A stretch of DNA of 64,000 bases from Pseudonocardia benzenivorans CB1190 (lineage in GTDB: Bacteria; Actinomycetota; Actinomycetes; Mycobacteriales; Pseudonocardiaceae). The stretch is from positions 7,022,501 to 7,086,500 of the forward strand of contig NC_015312.1 of assembly GCF_000196675.2 (NCBI RefSeq), written 5' to 3'. A program made the position numbers and the translations under genes. The stretch's first letter is position 1; each line of letters begins with the position of its first letter. Positions 17,496 to 26,136 of this stretch are shown here, in pieces. The notes under the pieces were generated by a model. It ran no database searches, was not told the origin of the DNA, and saw only the letters and a program-made list of their open reading frames with translations.

Positions 17496-19036
17496 CCGCG
17501 CGGCCGAACCCGCGGTCCGGGTGGACGGGGCACCGTCCACCCGGACCGTTGCTCGCGGCGGGGGCGGCGGTCGCCGTCCTCGCCGCCCTTCCGCTGGTCT
17601 ACCTCGTCGTGCGCGCGGGCCAGGCAGGTGGTGACCGCGTCGTCGCCGTGCTCACCCGGCCGCGGACCTGGGAGCTCGCCGCGAACACGGTGTTGCTCGT
17701 CGCGGCGGTGTGTCTGGGCTGCCTCGTCCTGGGCGTCACAACGGCCGTGCTCGTCGTGCGCATCCGACTGCCCGCGCCGGGCCTCTGGTGGGTGCTGGCC
17801 TCGTTGCCGCTGGCGATCCCGTCGTACATCACGGCGTTCGCCTGGCTCGCCGCGTGGCCGGGCCTCAACGGGTTCTGGCCGGTCGTCGGGGTGATGGTGC
17901 TGGCGTGCACGCCGTACGTCACGATCCCGGTGCTGGCGGCACTGCGGCTGGCCGACGCCGGGCCCGAGGACGTGGCGCGGACGCTGGGCCGCGGCCCGGT
18001 CGCGGCCTTCGCGACGGTGACGCTCCCGCAGGTGCTGCCCGCGGCGCTGGCCGGATCGCTGCTCGTCGCGCTCTACACGCTCTCCGACTTCGGCGCGATC
18101 GCGCTGCTGCGCTACCAGGCCCTCACCTGGGCGGTGCACGCCTCCTACACGGGCACCCTGGACCGCGTCACCGCCGCCGTCCTCGCGCTGGTCCTGACGG
18201 CGTTCGCGCTGGCGATGGTGCTGGCCGAACGCCGGGTGCGGCGGCGGGCCACGGCCGGCCGTGCGGTCGTCGCGACCCGGCGGGCCGACCCCGTGTCCCT
18301 GGGCCCGTGGGCGACGGCCGCGACCGCGACGGGGCTCGCCGCCGTCGCCGCGCTGTCGCTGCTGCTGCCGCCTGCCGTCCTGGCGAGCCGGATCCTGCGG
18401 GCGGGGACGGCGCCCGACTGGGTGGACCTGGCCCGCAGCGCCGTCACGACGCTGGCCCTGGGGGCCGTGGCCGCGGCCCTCGTCGTGGTGCTCGCCGTCC
18501 CGGTGGGCGTGCTGGCGGCCCGGTACCGGGGGCGATCGGTCGGCGTCGTCGAGTCGCTCGCATACCTCGGCCACGGGCTGCCGGGCATCGTTGTCGGGCT
18601 GGCGCTGGTGTTCCTGTCCCTCGGCCTGCTCCCCGCGCTCTACCAGACGGCGCCGGTGCTGGTCTTCGCCTACGCGGTCCTGTTCCTGCCCAAGGCGGTC
18701 GGCGCGACCCGGGCCGCCGTCGAACGGGTGCCGACGTCGGTCGAGGAGGTCTCCCGCACGCTCGGCCGGTCCGCGCTGGGGACGTGGTTCGCGGTGACCG
18801 GCCGTCAGGCCTGGCCCGGGATCGCCGCGGGCGGCCTGCTCGTGGCGGTCACGACGATGAAGGAGCTCCCGGCGACGCTCATGTTGCGGCCCATCGGACT
18901 CGACACCCTGGCGACGGACCTGTGGCAGCACACTTCGATGGGGGCCTACGGCGCCGCCGCACCCGCGGCGCTGCTGCTGGTCCTCGTGGCGAGCGTGCCC
19001 GCGTGGTTCCTGTCCGAGCGGGGGCGGCGCCGGTGA
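17492..19036 (+). CDS. Ferric iron ABC transporter permease (fused double unit)
   Basis: A 514-residue inner-membrane permease of the FbpB/SfuB type, with two fused permease halves of about six helices each. Each half carries an EAA loop: ADAGPEDVARTLGRGPVAAF near 155 and VPTSVEEVSRTLGRSALGTW near 420. No ATG, GTG or TTG lies at the proper place. The best start is CTG at 17492, with AGGAGG at 17479-17484 (seven bases upstream) and a CTGA overlap with the upstream stop. The nearest conventional alternative is TTG at 17549, which has no ribosome binding site and would cut into the region before helix 1. Confidence 0.9.
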   Translation: MTARPNPRSGWTGHRPPGPLLAAGAAVAVLAALPLVYLVVRAGQAGGDRVVAVLTRPRTWELAANTVLLVAAVCLGCLVLGVTTAVLVVRIRLPAPGLWWVLASLPLAIPSYITAFAWLAAWPGLNGFWPVVGVMVLACTPYVTIPVLAALRLADAGPEDVARTLGRGPVAAFATVTLPQVLPAALAGSLLVALYTLSDFGAIALLRYQALTWAVHASYTGTLDRVTAAVLALVLTAFALAMVLAERRVRRRATAGRAVVATRRADPVSLGPWATAATATGLAAVAALSLLLPPAVLASRILRAGTAPDWVDLARSAVTTLALGAVAAALVVVLAVPVGVLAARYRGRSVGVVESLAYLGHGLPGIVVGLALVFLSLGLLPALYQTAPVLVFAYAVLFLPKAVGATRAAVERVPTSVEEVSRTLGRSALGTWFAVTGRQAWPGIAAGGLLVAVTTMKELPATLMLRPIGLDTLATDLWQHTSMGAYGAAAPAALLLVLVASVPAWFLSERGRRR

Positions 19037-20103
19037 CCGGCGACGGGATCGTCCTGCGGGTGCGCGGGGTGTCCGCCGGGTACGGCGGACGGCGCGGCCC
19101 GCTCGTCCTGCGCGACGTCGACCTCGACGTGCACGCCGGTGAGTTCGTCAGCGTCCTGGGCGTGAGCGGCAGCGGGAAGACGACGCTGCTGCGCACCGTG
19201 GCCGGACTGCACCCGGTGGCGACCGGCACCGTCGAGATGCGGGGCCGCGACCTCGCCCGGGTTGCGCCACAGCACCGCGGCATCGGGCTGGTTCCGCAGG
19301 AGGGTGCGCTGTTCGGCCATCTCACGGTGGCGCGCAACGTCGGCTACGGGCTGCGCCGGCTGCGCGGCCCGGAACGGGCGAGGCGGGTGGCGGAGCTGCT
19401 CGCCCGCCTGGAGCTCGACGGGCTCGCCGGCCGCATGCCGCACGAGCTCTCCGGCGGGCAGCGCCAACGGGTGGCGCTGGCCCGGGCGCTGGCGCCCGAA
19501 CCGGCCGTCGTCCTGCTCGACGAGCCCTTCGCCAACCTCGACGCGGGGCTGCGGGCCGCGGTGCGCGCCGACGTCGTCGCCACGCTGCGCGCCGCGGGCA
19601 CCGCGGCCATCCTCATCACCCACGACCAGGACGAGGCGTTCTCCGTCTCCGACCGCGTCGCCGTCCTGCACGAGGGCCGGATCGTGCAGGACGACGAGCC
19701 CGAGATCCTCTACTCCGCACCGGCGACGGAGTGGCTGGCCCGGTTCGTCGGCGCCGCGACCCTGCTGCGGGGCGAGAGCGACGGCGCCGTCGTCGACACC
19801 CCCCTCGGACCGGTCCGGCACCGTCCCGGACGGCCGGGCGTCGTGACGGCGGTGGTCCGGCCGGAGCAGGTCAGGCTCGGGGAACCCGGCGTGTCCGCGC
19901 TGGTGGTGGCAGTCGAGTTCCACGGCCACGCCCGGCTGGTGCGGCTCGCCGTGGCCGACGGGACCACCGCGACGGCCCGTGTCCCCGCCGACGCCGGCGC
20001 GCCCCGCCCGGGCGAGGCGACGACCGTCTCGGTGACCGGCACCGTGCACGTGCTGCGCACGGGCGCGGGTTCCTCGGACCGGACGACGGTGGGGCACGGA
20101 TAG
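19033..20103 (+). CDS. Ferric iron ABC transporter ATP-binding protein
   Basis: A 356-residue ATPase of the FbpC/PotA type that drives the importer. Walker A is GVSGSGKTT (near 43-51), the signature is LSGGQRQRV, Walker B is VVLLDEP and the switch histidine is in ITHDQDEAF. A TOBE-type regulatory domain occupies the last 110 residues (VRPEQVRLGE onward). The GTG start overlaps the permease stop (GTGA), completing a three-gene binding protein-permease-ATPase operon under one iron-box promoter. Confidence 0.92.
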   Translation: MTGDGIVLRVRGVSAGYGGRRGPLVLRDVDLDVHAGEFVSVLGVSGSGKTTLLRTVAGLHPVATGTVEMRGRDLARVAPQHRGIGLVPQEGALFGHLTVARNVGYGLRRLRGPERARRVAELLARLELDGLAGRMPHELSGGQRQRVALARALAPEPAVVLLDEPFANLDAGLRAAVRADVVATLRAAGTAAILITHDQDEAFSVSDRVAVLHEGRIVQDDEPEILYSAPATEWLARFVGAATLLRGESDGAVVDTPLGPVRHRPGRPGVVTAVVRPEQVRLGEPGVSALVVAVEFHGHARLVRLAVADGTTATARVPADAGAPRPGEATTVSVTGTVHVLRTGAGSSDRTTVGHG

Positions 20104-20113
20104 GGTCGCGTGC
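20101..20113 (+). promoter_or_regulatory. Possible leaderless promoter of NYN gene
   Basis: TAGGGT (its first three bases are the stop codon of the ATPase gene) lies seven bases before the ATG at 20114, so the NYN gene may be transcribed independently of the iron operon. Confidence 0.45.
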
Positions 20114-20737
20114 ATGAGTGAGTCCGGCGGAACCCCGCCACCCCGGGTACTGCTGGTCTGGGACGCACCGAACATGGACATGAGCCTCGGCTCCCTGCTC
20201 GGCGCGCGCCCCACGTCGACGTTCCGGCCACGGTTCGACGCCGTCGGCCGCTGGCTGCTCGACCTCGCCGGCCCGGAGGCGACCGCCGAGGCCACCGTGT
20301 TCACCAACGTCGTCCCCGGCAGCACCGAGGTCGTGCGGCCGTGGGTCGAGGCGCTGCGCAACGTCGGTTTCGCCGTCTTCGCCAAGCCGAAGACCACCGA
20401 GGACTCCGACGTCGACGAGGACATGCTGCGGCACATCCAGCTGCGTGCCGACGAGGGCGTGCTGCGGCACGTCGTCGTCGCCTCGGGCGACGGGCGGGCC
20501 TTCCGCGAGCCGCTGGAGGAGCTGGTCGCCAAGGGCGCCGGCGTCACCGTCATCGGCTTCCGCGAGTACGCGACCTTCGCGCTCAACTCGGAGGTCCTCG
20601 AGTTCGTCGACCTCGAGGACATCGACGGCGTCTTCCGCGAGCCGTTGCCGCGCATGACCCTCGACACGCTGCCCGACGGCGGCGCGTGGCTCCCGCCGTT
20701 CCGCTCGCTGCGGTCGTTGCTCGACCCCCGGCGGTGA
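20114..20737 (+). CDS. NYN domain protein (predicted PIN-like RNase)
   Basis: A 207-residue protein of the NYN/LabA-DUF88 group, which has a PIN-like fold and is predicted to cut RNA with metal ions. The acidic residues expected for the site are visible: D and N in LLVWDAPNMDMSLG near 16-24, D in TTEDSDVDEDMLRHI near 97-103, and D in VVVASGDGRAF near 122. RNA substrates are unknown. It follows the iron importer by ten bases and overlaps the next gene by four (GTGA). Confidence 0.82.
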   Translation: MSESGGTPPPRVLLVWDAPNMDMSLGSLLGARPTSTFRPRFDAVGRWLLDLAGPEATAEATVFTNVVPGSTEVVRPWVEALRNVGFAVFAKPKTTEDSDVDEDMLRHIQLRADEGVLRHVVVASGDGRAFREPLEELVAKGAGVTVIGFREYATFALNSEVLEFVDLEDIDGVFREPLPRMTLDTLPDGGAWLPPFRSLRSLLDPRR

Positions 20738-22056
20738 CGGCGGCCCGGCTCACCGCGCCCGTCGCGCTGACCTGTGGCGCGGGCTGTCCCGTCGTGCGTG
20801 ACGCGGTCGTCGACGTGCGCGCCGACGGCCGGATCGGCTGGGTCGGCCCGCGCGCGCAGGCGCCGGCGTCCACCGCGCCGGTCCGTGCACTCCCCGGGCT
20901 GCTGATCCCCGGTCTGGTCAACACCCACTGCCACACGCCGATGACGGTGCTGCGGGGGATGGGCGGGGACCTGCCGCTCATGCAGTGGCTGACCGGGGTG
21001 ATGTGGCCGGCGGAGGCCCGCCTGACCGGCGACGACGTCCGCGCGGGCATGACGTCGGGCTGCATCGAGCTGCTGCGGACCGGGTGCACGACCAGCACCG
21101 AGATGTACTTCTTCACGGACGCCGTGATCGAGGCGGTCCTCGCCGTCGGAACGCGGGCCGTCGTCACGCCGGGGATCATCGACGCGCCCGGCTGGGACCG
21201 CCTGGGAACGTGGGAACAGATGCGCGACGACGTCTCCGCGCGCATCGACGCCGACGGCCTGCGTCATGGCCCGGGCGAGCGGATCGAGCTGGGCTACGGC
21301 CCGCATGCCGCCTACACGCTGCCCGCCCCCGCGCTCGCCTCCGTCGCGGAGCACGCCGCGCACCGCGGCGCGCTGGTCCACATCCACGTCGCCGAGTCGG
21401 CGCAGGAGGACGCGCAGATCCGCGCCGAGCACGGGTCGGTCCCGGCGCTGCTCGACGCGTCCGGCCTGCTCGGGGGCCGGCTGCTCGCGGCGCACGGCGT
21501 CCACCTCTCCGACGACGACGTCACCCTGCTCGCCCGGCGCGGCGCCGCGGTCGCGCACTGCCCGGGTTCCAACGGCAAGCTCGCCGCGGGGATCGCGCGG
21601 GTGTCGGCGCTGCGGGCCGCGGGTGTGCGGGTCGGGCTGGGCACCGACGGCCCGGCATCGGGTGACGATCTCGACCTCTGGCACCAGGCCCGGCTCGCCG
21701 GCCTGCTGGCCCGGCTCGGCACCGACGACGCGGCGGCCCTCACCGCCGCCGACCTGCTCCTCCTCGCCACCCGCGACGGAGCCGAGGCACTGGGGCGCGA
21801 CGACATCGGCGCGCTCGAAACCGGTCGCTGGGCCGATCTCGTGCACATCGACCTCGACGATCCCGCCTTCCTCGATCCCGACGACGACGCGCAGCTGCTG
21901 TCGAACCTGGTGTGGGCGGGCGGCGCGCGGGCCGTGCGCGACGTCTGGGTCGCGGGCGAGCAGGTGCTCGACGCGGGCCTGCCCACCCGGGTCGACGCGC
22001 CCGCGGCGTTCGCGGCGACACGGGCCGTCGCGAGGCGGCTGCACGCGCAGGCCTGA
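20734..22056 (+). CDS. Amidohydrolase, MtaD/SsnA-like deaminase
   Basis: A 440-residue metal-dependent deaminase of the 5-methylthioadenosine/S-adenosylhomocysteine deaminase group. Metal ligands are visible in order: HxH in NTHCHTPMTVLRG near 62-64, H in GYGPHAAYT near 191, H in HIHVAES, H in LAAHGVHLS and D in LGTDGPASGDD near 308. The DLPLMQWL stretch after the first motif is typical of MtaD. Aminodeoxyfutalosine deaminase of the alternative menaquinone route belongs to the same group and cannot be excluded. It is coupled to the NYN gene by a GTGA overlap. Confidence 0.8.
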   Translation: MTAARLTAPVALTCGAGCPVVRDAVVDVRADGRIGWVGPRAQAPASTAPVRALPGLLIPGLVNTHCHTPMTVLRGMGGDLPLMQWLTGVMWPAEARLTGDDVRAGMTSGCIELLRTGCTTSTEMYFFTDAVIEAVLAVGTRAVVTPGIIDAPGWDRLGTWEQMRDDVSARIDADGLRHGPGERIELGYGPHAAYTLPAPALASVAEHAAHRGALVHIHVAESAQEDAQIRAEHGSVPALLDASGLLGGRLLAAHGVHLSDDDVTLLARRGAAVAHCPGSNGKLAAGIARVSALRAAGVRVGLGTDGPASGDDLDLWHQARLAGLLARLGTDDAAALTAADLLLLATRDGAEALGRDDIGALETGRWADLVHIDLDDPAFLDPDDDAQLLSNLVWAGGARAVRDVWVAGEQVLDAGLPTRVDAPAAFAATRAVARRLHAQA

Positions 22057-22059
22057 CTC

Positions 22060-22094
22060 CCACGCTCCGGTGGTTCCAGTGCATGGGAGCGTGG
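22060..22094 (+). terminator. Stem-loop after the deaminase gene
   Basis: CCACGCTCC and GGAGCGTGG form a perfect nine-pair stem with a 17-base loop, four bases after the stop. No U-tract follows, as is usual in this phylum. Confidence 0.6.
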
Positions 22095-22346
22095 CCCGGC
22101 GCGGTGTCCGGGAAGCGCGGTCGACACGCCGTTCGCGCGGCGCGGTCCGGGGAGCGCGGCCCAGGTAGCGCGGTGTCCCGGGTAGCGCGCGAAGGCCGGG
22201 GCCGTGACGACCGGGTCTCCCCTCCGGTCGTCACGGGCACCCGGCCCGCGTCGTGCAGGTGACCCGCTCCCCAGCAGATCACCGATCCCCTCCGGCCCGT
22301 CGTCCCGGCCCTGCCCGGTTCGACCGGACGGAGGGGCACAGCTCGG
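22095..22346. other. Intergenic GC-rich stretch with degenerate repeats
   Basis: About 250 bases without a supportable gene. Between 22097 and 22190 a motif like GCGCGGT-CCGGG-AGCGCG recurs three times with changes. Confidence 0.4.
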
Positions 22347-22781
22347 CTACCAGCCCATTGCCGCTCCGGACCGCATCGCCGCCTCGTAGCGGCTGTGCCG
22401 GCCACCCTCGCGGCGGGCCTCGCGGCGCGACTCGCGCGCGCCGGCCTCGGGCAGCCCGTGCCGACCGGTCCGCAGCGCCGCCTGCGCGGCGGCGGCCGTG
22501 TAGGCCTGCGCGGGGACCGGCGCCGTGAGCGGATCGCGGCGGAACTCGGTCAGCGGGTCGCTCTCGCGCGAGGTGCGTGCGCGGCGCCGCGGCTGCTCGG
22601 CCGCAGGCTCGTGCTGCCGGCTACGCCATCCGCCGACCGTCAGCGAATGGAAGATCGGCGTCTCCGCCGCGATCTCGGTCCGGCTGGCGTGCCGCCCCGG
22701 GAAGGGACCGCTGTCCTCGACCCCGAGCATCACGCGGCGTCGTGCGACGACCGCCCCGACACCCCTCATCTGATCCGTCAC
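22347..22781 (-). CDS. Small protein resembling a histidine-kinase C-terminal tail
   Basis: A 144-residue, Arg/Ala-rich, probably disordered protein. The GTG start at 22781 has GGAGG five bases upstream. It contains AAETPIFHSL followed by a Trp-Arg-Ser stretch, and later HGLPEAGARE then SRYEAAMRSG. In order and spacing these recall the low-complexity C-terminal tails of actinobacterial nitrate/nitrite-sensing-type histidine kinases (TPIF, W-R-S, GLP-R, then a final helix). No kinase domain is upstream. It could be a stand-alone tail homologue, a remnant, or coincidence of composition. Confidence 0.5.
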   Translation of the reverse strand: MTDQMRGVGAVVARRRVMLGVEDSGPFPGRHASRTEIAAETPIFHSLTVGGWRSRQHEPAAEQPRRRARTSRESDPLTEFRRDPLTAPVPAQAYTAAAAQAALRTGRHGLPEAGARESRREARREGGRHSRYEAAMRSGAAMGW

Positions 22782-23067
22782 GCCCACCTCCGTGTCCGTT
22801 CCCCTGCGATGCGCGCCACAGGTCCGGTCCCTCCGAGCAGACGCGAGAGGTGGGGCCGTTCGGCGCACTCTGACACCCACAACGGGGTCACACGCCCGGG
22901 GAAACGGCCTCGGAGCCGTCGTTACAGCGATTCCGGCCGTTTTCGCTCGTTCGAGTGGCGCGTCGAAACGATCACGCTCTGTCGAGTACCCGAGTGTGTC
23001 GGAGGGCGACCGTCGACGACGCACGTGTCATCCTCGCGGCCCGCAACACGCGCTCACGGATCCTTGA

Positions 23068-23082
23068 CAACGACCGTCGTTG
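23068..23082. promoter_or_regulatory. Palindrome next to a TTGACA box
   Basis: CAACGAC-C-GTCGTTG is a perfect 15-base palindrome. TTGACA at 23064-23069 overlaps its left end. I found no convincing -10 box at the right distance. Confidence 0.35.
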
Positions 23083-23408
23083 CCGATCCGAGACCTTCCC
23101 GTCGCCAGGTACTGATCCACGCCACCGGCGTCGAGCAGGCCCTCACCTGCGCCGGGACCGGCTCGGCCGGACAGTGCGGATCGACCGTGGGCGTCGGCCC
23201 GGTGCCCTCGATTGCGCACGTCAGGTCAGAGATCGACCCCTCGCCCCGGCGTGTCGCCGCCCGAAGGTCGGCTCCACGCGACGTACGGTGCGACCCGCAC
23301 GAGCCCTCGCGGCGGTGCCGCTGCAGTCGCCCTGCGATTCGTCCGTTCTCACCTAGCGTTACGTGTGGCTCCTCGTTCGGAGCATCGTGATCTCGAACAG
23401 AGGTCAAC

Positions 23409-23420
23409 TACACGGGTGTA
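23409..23420. promoter_or_regulatory. Short palindrome TACAC-GG-GTGTA
   Basis: A perfect 5+2+5 inverted repeat in the AT-richer part of the gene-free stretch. It may be an operator; no gene start is close. Confidence 0.25.
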
Positions 23421-23598
23421 ATTCGGCTCTACGTCCCAACCGGGTCGCCTGCGCTGCTCCGGTGCGGGGGTGCTGCTGCCCGTCCGGCCCAGTGCGCACG
23501 GTTGACCCGGGCTCCGGCGGGGTACCGGTCCCGATGCCCCGCACCGCCGCCCCCGGCCCGGCTCTCGCCCGGCCACCGCAGGACCCCGACGTCCACGT

Positions 23599-23760
23599 CC
23601 GACGGAGTGCCGCAGCCGCAGACCCGGCCCGCCCGCCCCGAGCCGGCGACCCCCGCGCCACCACCGACACCCGCGCCACCTCCGACACCGGCCTCCACGG
23701 ACCTCCCGGGCACCCCGCCCTCCGCACCCGACGGAGTGCCGCGACCGCAGACCCGGCCCG
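23599..23760. repeat. 33-base direct repeat, two copies
   Basis: Copies at 23599-23631 and 23728-23760 agree at 30 of 33 positions and are 129 bases apart (a multiple of three). Read in the same frame they encode DGVPQPQTRP and DGVPRPQTRP. A third, more diverged copy at about 23819 lies inside the next gene, where it encodes DGVPAAQSRA in a frame shifted by one. Confidence 0.7.
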
Positions 23761-23778
23761 GACGTCGCGCGCTGGCGA

Positions 23779-23790
23779 TACCGTCGCGAC
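23779..23790 (+). promoter_or_regulatory. Leaderless promoter of AI-2E family gene
   Basis: TACCGT is exactly six bases before the ATG at 23791, which supports this start. Confidence 0.55.
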
Positions 23791-25272
23791 ATGAGCGAGG
23801 AGACGGCGCGAACCGGACCAGACGGGGTCCCGGCCGCGCAGAGCCGGGCACGGTCGGACGCCACGCCCGAGCCGTCCGACGCGCCGACAGCCGGTGCACC
23901 CGGAACCGGCGCAGCGGACACCGGCGCGAGGGACAACGCCGGAACGGGTGCCGGTGCGGCCGGTCGCGGGACACCCGAGATCGACGCCACCACTGCGGAC
24001 GCCCCGGAACTCGACGCCACCGAACTCGACGCCACCGAGATCGCCGCCACCGATGCGGCGCCGCCCGCGCCGAACCGGCGCTCCGGTGTCCGCGGCAGCG
24101 ACCTGATCCCCACACCGCTGCGCGTGACGTCCGAGGTCTGCGCCCGCGTGCTGATCATCGCGGCGGCCTTCGGGCTCCTCGTCTTCGTCATCATCGAGCT
24201 GCGCGTGGTCGTCGTGCCCGTCGCGATCGCCGTGCTGCTCTCGGCGCTGCTCGCCCCGGTCGTGCACTGGCTGGTCGCGCGCCGGGTCCCTCGCGGACCC
24301 GCGACGTTCCTCGTCCTCATCGGCGGCATCGCGTTACTGGGCGGGCTGCTGTCGTTCGTCATCAACACCTTCATCGCGGGCTTCCCCGCACTGCAGGCCC
24401 AGCTGACGGCGAGCTTCCAGTCGGTCCAGCAACTACTGGCCGGGCCACCGCTGCGCATCCCGACGTCGCAGCTCGACAACCTGCCCGCCCAGATCGAGCA
24501 GGCGATCCGCGACAACAGGGACGTCCTCACCTCCGGCGCGCTGACGACGGCCGCGACCGTCACCGAGATCGCCGCAGGCCTCGCGTTGACCCTCTTCTCG
24601 CTGATCTTCTTCCTCTACGACGGACCGCGGATCTGGCGATTCCTGCTGCGGGCGGCCCCCCGGGCCCGTCGGGAACGGGTCGACGTCGCGGGCAGGCGCG
24701 CGTTCGCCTCGCTCGTCGGCTACACCCGGGCGACGGTGCTCGTGGCGATCGTCGACGCCGTCGGCATCGGCATCGGGCTGTGGGCGGTGGGCGTGCCGCT
24801 GGTCGTCCCGCTCGCGGCGCTGGTGTTCCTGGGCGCGTTCATCCCGACGGTGGGCGCCGTCGTCACCGGCGCGGTCGCGGTGCTGATCGCGCTGGTGGCC
24901 AACGGGCTCATCCCCGCGTTGATCATCCTGGGCGTCGTCGTCGCGGTGCAGCAGCTCGAGGGACACGTCCTGCAACCCCTGCTGCTCGGTCGAGCCGTGT
25001 CGCTGCATCCGCTCGCGGTGGTCCTGTCGGTGGCGGCCGGCGTCGTCATCAGCGGGATCGCCGGGGCGCTGCTCGCGGTGCCGCTCCTCGCGGTCATCAC
25101 GGCCGCGGTGCGCTCGCTCACCGCGCCGACGGAGCCGTCACCGCTGCTGGTCAACGCCGTCGATCCGCGCCACGGCCATCCCGTCGTCACCTTCGGGACC
25201 GCGGCCCGCGAGCCGGGCTTCTGGTCGCGGCTGGCCGGCCGGATCGCCAAGCTCGCCTCGAGATCGTCCTGA
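23791..25272 (+). CDS. AI-2E (UPF0118) family membrane transporter
   Basis: A 493-residue polytopic protein of the AI-2 exporter/UPF0118 family, related to TqsA and to Na+/H+ antiporters of this fold. The first 105 residues are acidic, Ala/Thr-rich and disordered, with short repeats of LDATE. The family core follows, with paired helices near 115-200 and the conserved FFLYDGPRIWRFLLRAAP after a long soluble segment. The helices GAFIPTVGAVVTGAVAVLIAL and LHPLAVVLSVAAGVVISGIAGALLAVPLLAVI (only the P-TVG and G--LAVP cores are diagnostic) come near the end. The transported substrate is unknown. Confidence 0.87.
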   Translation: MSEETARTGPDGVPAAQSRARSDATPEPSDAPTAGAPGTGAADTGARDNAGTGAGAAGRGTPEIDATTADAPELDATELDATEIAATDAAPPAPNRRSGVRGSDLIPTPLRVTSEVCARVLIIAAAFGLLVFVIIELRVVVVPVAIAVLLSALLAPVVHWLVARRVPRGPATFLVLIGGIALLGGLLSFVINTFIAGFPALQAQLTASFQSVQQLLAGPPLRIPTSQLDNLPAQIEQAIRDNRDVLTSGALTTAATVTEIAAGLALTLFSLIFFLYDGPRIWRFLLRAAPRARRERVDVAGRRAFASLVGYTRATVLVAIVDAVGIGIGLWAVGVPLVVPLAALVFLGAFIPTVGAVVTGAVAVLIALVANGLIPALIILGVVVAVQQLEGHVLQPLLLGRAVSLHPLAVVLSVAAGVVISGIAGALLAVPLLAVITAAVRSLTAPTEPSPLLVNAVDPRHGHPVVTFGTAAREPGFWSRLAGRIAKLASRSS

Positions 25273-25277
25273 TTCAT

Positions 25278-25311
25278 ACGTCCGTCTAATACGTCTGTCC
25301 AGGACGGACGT
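25278..25311. terminator. Inverted repeat after AI-2E family gene
   Basis: ACGTCCGTC at 25278-25286 pairs perfectly with GACGGACGT at 25303-25311, with a 16-base loop. It lies six bases after the stop, so a terminator is likely, though an operator for the next gene is possible. The left arm recurs nearly exactly at 25291 (ACGTCTGTC). Confidence 0.5.
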
Positions 25312-25353
25312 CCACCCGAGGTGCGACGCGTTGCCGGACGCCCCGCGCAGGGT

Positions 25354-25365
25354 TAGCGTGCGCTC
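25354..25365 (+). promoter_or_regulatory. Leaderless promoter of CoA-transferase-like operon
   Basis: TAGCGT is six bases before the GTG at 25366; no Shine-Dalgarno sequence. Confidence 0.6.
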
Positions 25366-26136
25366 GTGCCGGAGATCGTGGAGCTGTCGGCGGTGGTGGG
25401 CGAGCTCGTCCGCGACGGTGCCACGGTGGCGCTGGAGGGCACGGGCGATCTCGCCCCCTACGCGGCGGCGCACGAGATCGTGCGGTACCGACGTCGTGAC
25501 CTTAGGGTCGTCCGCAGCACCGCGGACGCACTGGCCGACCGGCTCGTCGGCGCGGGCTGCGTCGGCTCGCTGGTGTTCGCGCGCGCGGACGGGCCGGGCG
25601 ACCGCCCGCCGCCCCGGTTCCGCGACGCGCTGTCGCGGCAGTGGCCGCGCCCGCTGTGCCTGGAAGAGCACTCCACCCCGGCACTCGCCGCCCGCTACGG
25701 CGCGGCGGCGAGCGGGCTCCCGTTCGGCGTCCTGCGGGACACCGGCTCCGATCTCGCCCACCACACCGACACGATGTCGACGGTCCGCTGTCCCTTCACC
25801 GGGGTGATCGTCGCGGCGGTCGCCGCGCTCGCGCCCGACGTCACGATCGTCCACGCGCGACAGGCGGATCGCGCCGGGAACGTGCAGCTCGCCGTCCCCA
25901 TCGGGCTGCGCCGGGAGGCCGTGTTCGCGGCCCGTAGCGCACTGGTCACCGTCGACGAGATCGTCGACGCCCTCGACCCGGCACCGGGCGCCGTCGTCGT
26001 GCCCGGCGCGTTCCTGACCGCGATCGCCGTCGTCCCGCCGCAGGACGACGAGCCGCGCGACGCCGGCTGGGCCGAGCTCGCTGCCGACCGCGACCGTTTC
26101 ACGGCGTGGCTCGACGGACTCGGAGAGCCCCGATGA
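25366..26136 (+). CDS. CoA-transferase-like alpha subunit
   Basis: A 256-residue subunit of the glutaconate CoA-transferase A family, which also includes the steroid-ring hydrolase subunit IpdA. The family stretch PLCLEEHSTPALAARYGAAASGLPF is at 96-120, with E100/E101 where GctA and IpdA carry their conserved acidic residues (core EEHS-x6-RY). A nucleotide-loop region GATVALEGTGDLAP is near the start, and HARQADRAGNVQL in the second half is another family hallmark. It overlaps the beta-subunit gene by four bases. Whether it transfers CoA or hydrolyses a ring cannot be decided by this subunit alone. Confidence 0.8.
   Translation: MPEIVELSAVVGELVRDGATVALEGTGDLAPYAAAHEIVRYRRRDLRVVRSTADALADRLVGAGCVGSLVFARADGPGDRPPPRFRDALSRQWPRPLCLEEHSTPALAARYGAAASGLPFGVLRDTGSDLAHHTDTMSTVRCPFTGVIVAAVAALAPDVTIVHARQADRAGNVQLAVPIGLRREAVFAARSALVTVDEIVDALDPAPGAVVVPGAFLTAIAVVPPQDDEPRDAGWAELAADRDRFTAWLDGLGEPR

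Larger units (their letters stand above)
22782..23778. other. About 1 kb without a supportable gene
   Basis: From 22800 to 23420 the base composition is less GC-rich than its surroundings and open frames lack the strong third-position GC of real genes here. Two perfect palindromes (23068-23082, 23409-23420) lie in it. From 23500 to 23780 the DNA is proline-codon-rich and contains a 33-base direct repeat. It looks like a regulatory or decayed region. Confidence 0.45.

Noticed and set aside
18946-22044. A 1032-residue minus-strand open frame
   Set aside because: Antisense to the ABC ATPase, NYN and deaminase genes, which all have intact motifs.
22060-22346. Remnant of a mobile element between deaminase gene and small minus-strand gene
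   Set aside because: No transposase fragment, no terminal inverted repeats and no target duplication could be seen.
23054-23407. Minus-strand frame of 117 residues in the gene-free stretch
   Set aside because: Third codon positions are not GC-rich as in genes of this genome, there is no ribosome binding site, and it starts at a TTG without support.
23349-24563. Minus-strand open frame of 404 residues before and within the AI-2E family gene
   Set aside because: Ser/Arg/Gly-rich sequence without domains; the plus-strand membrane protein is clear.
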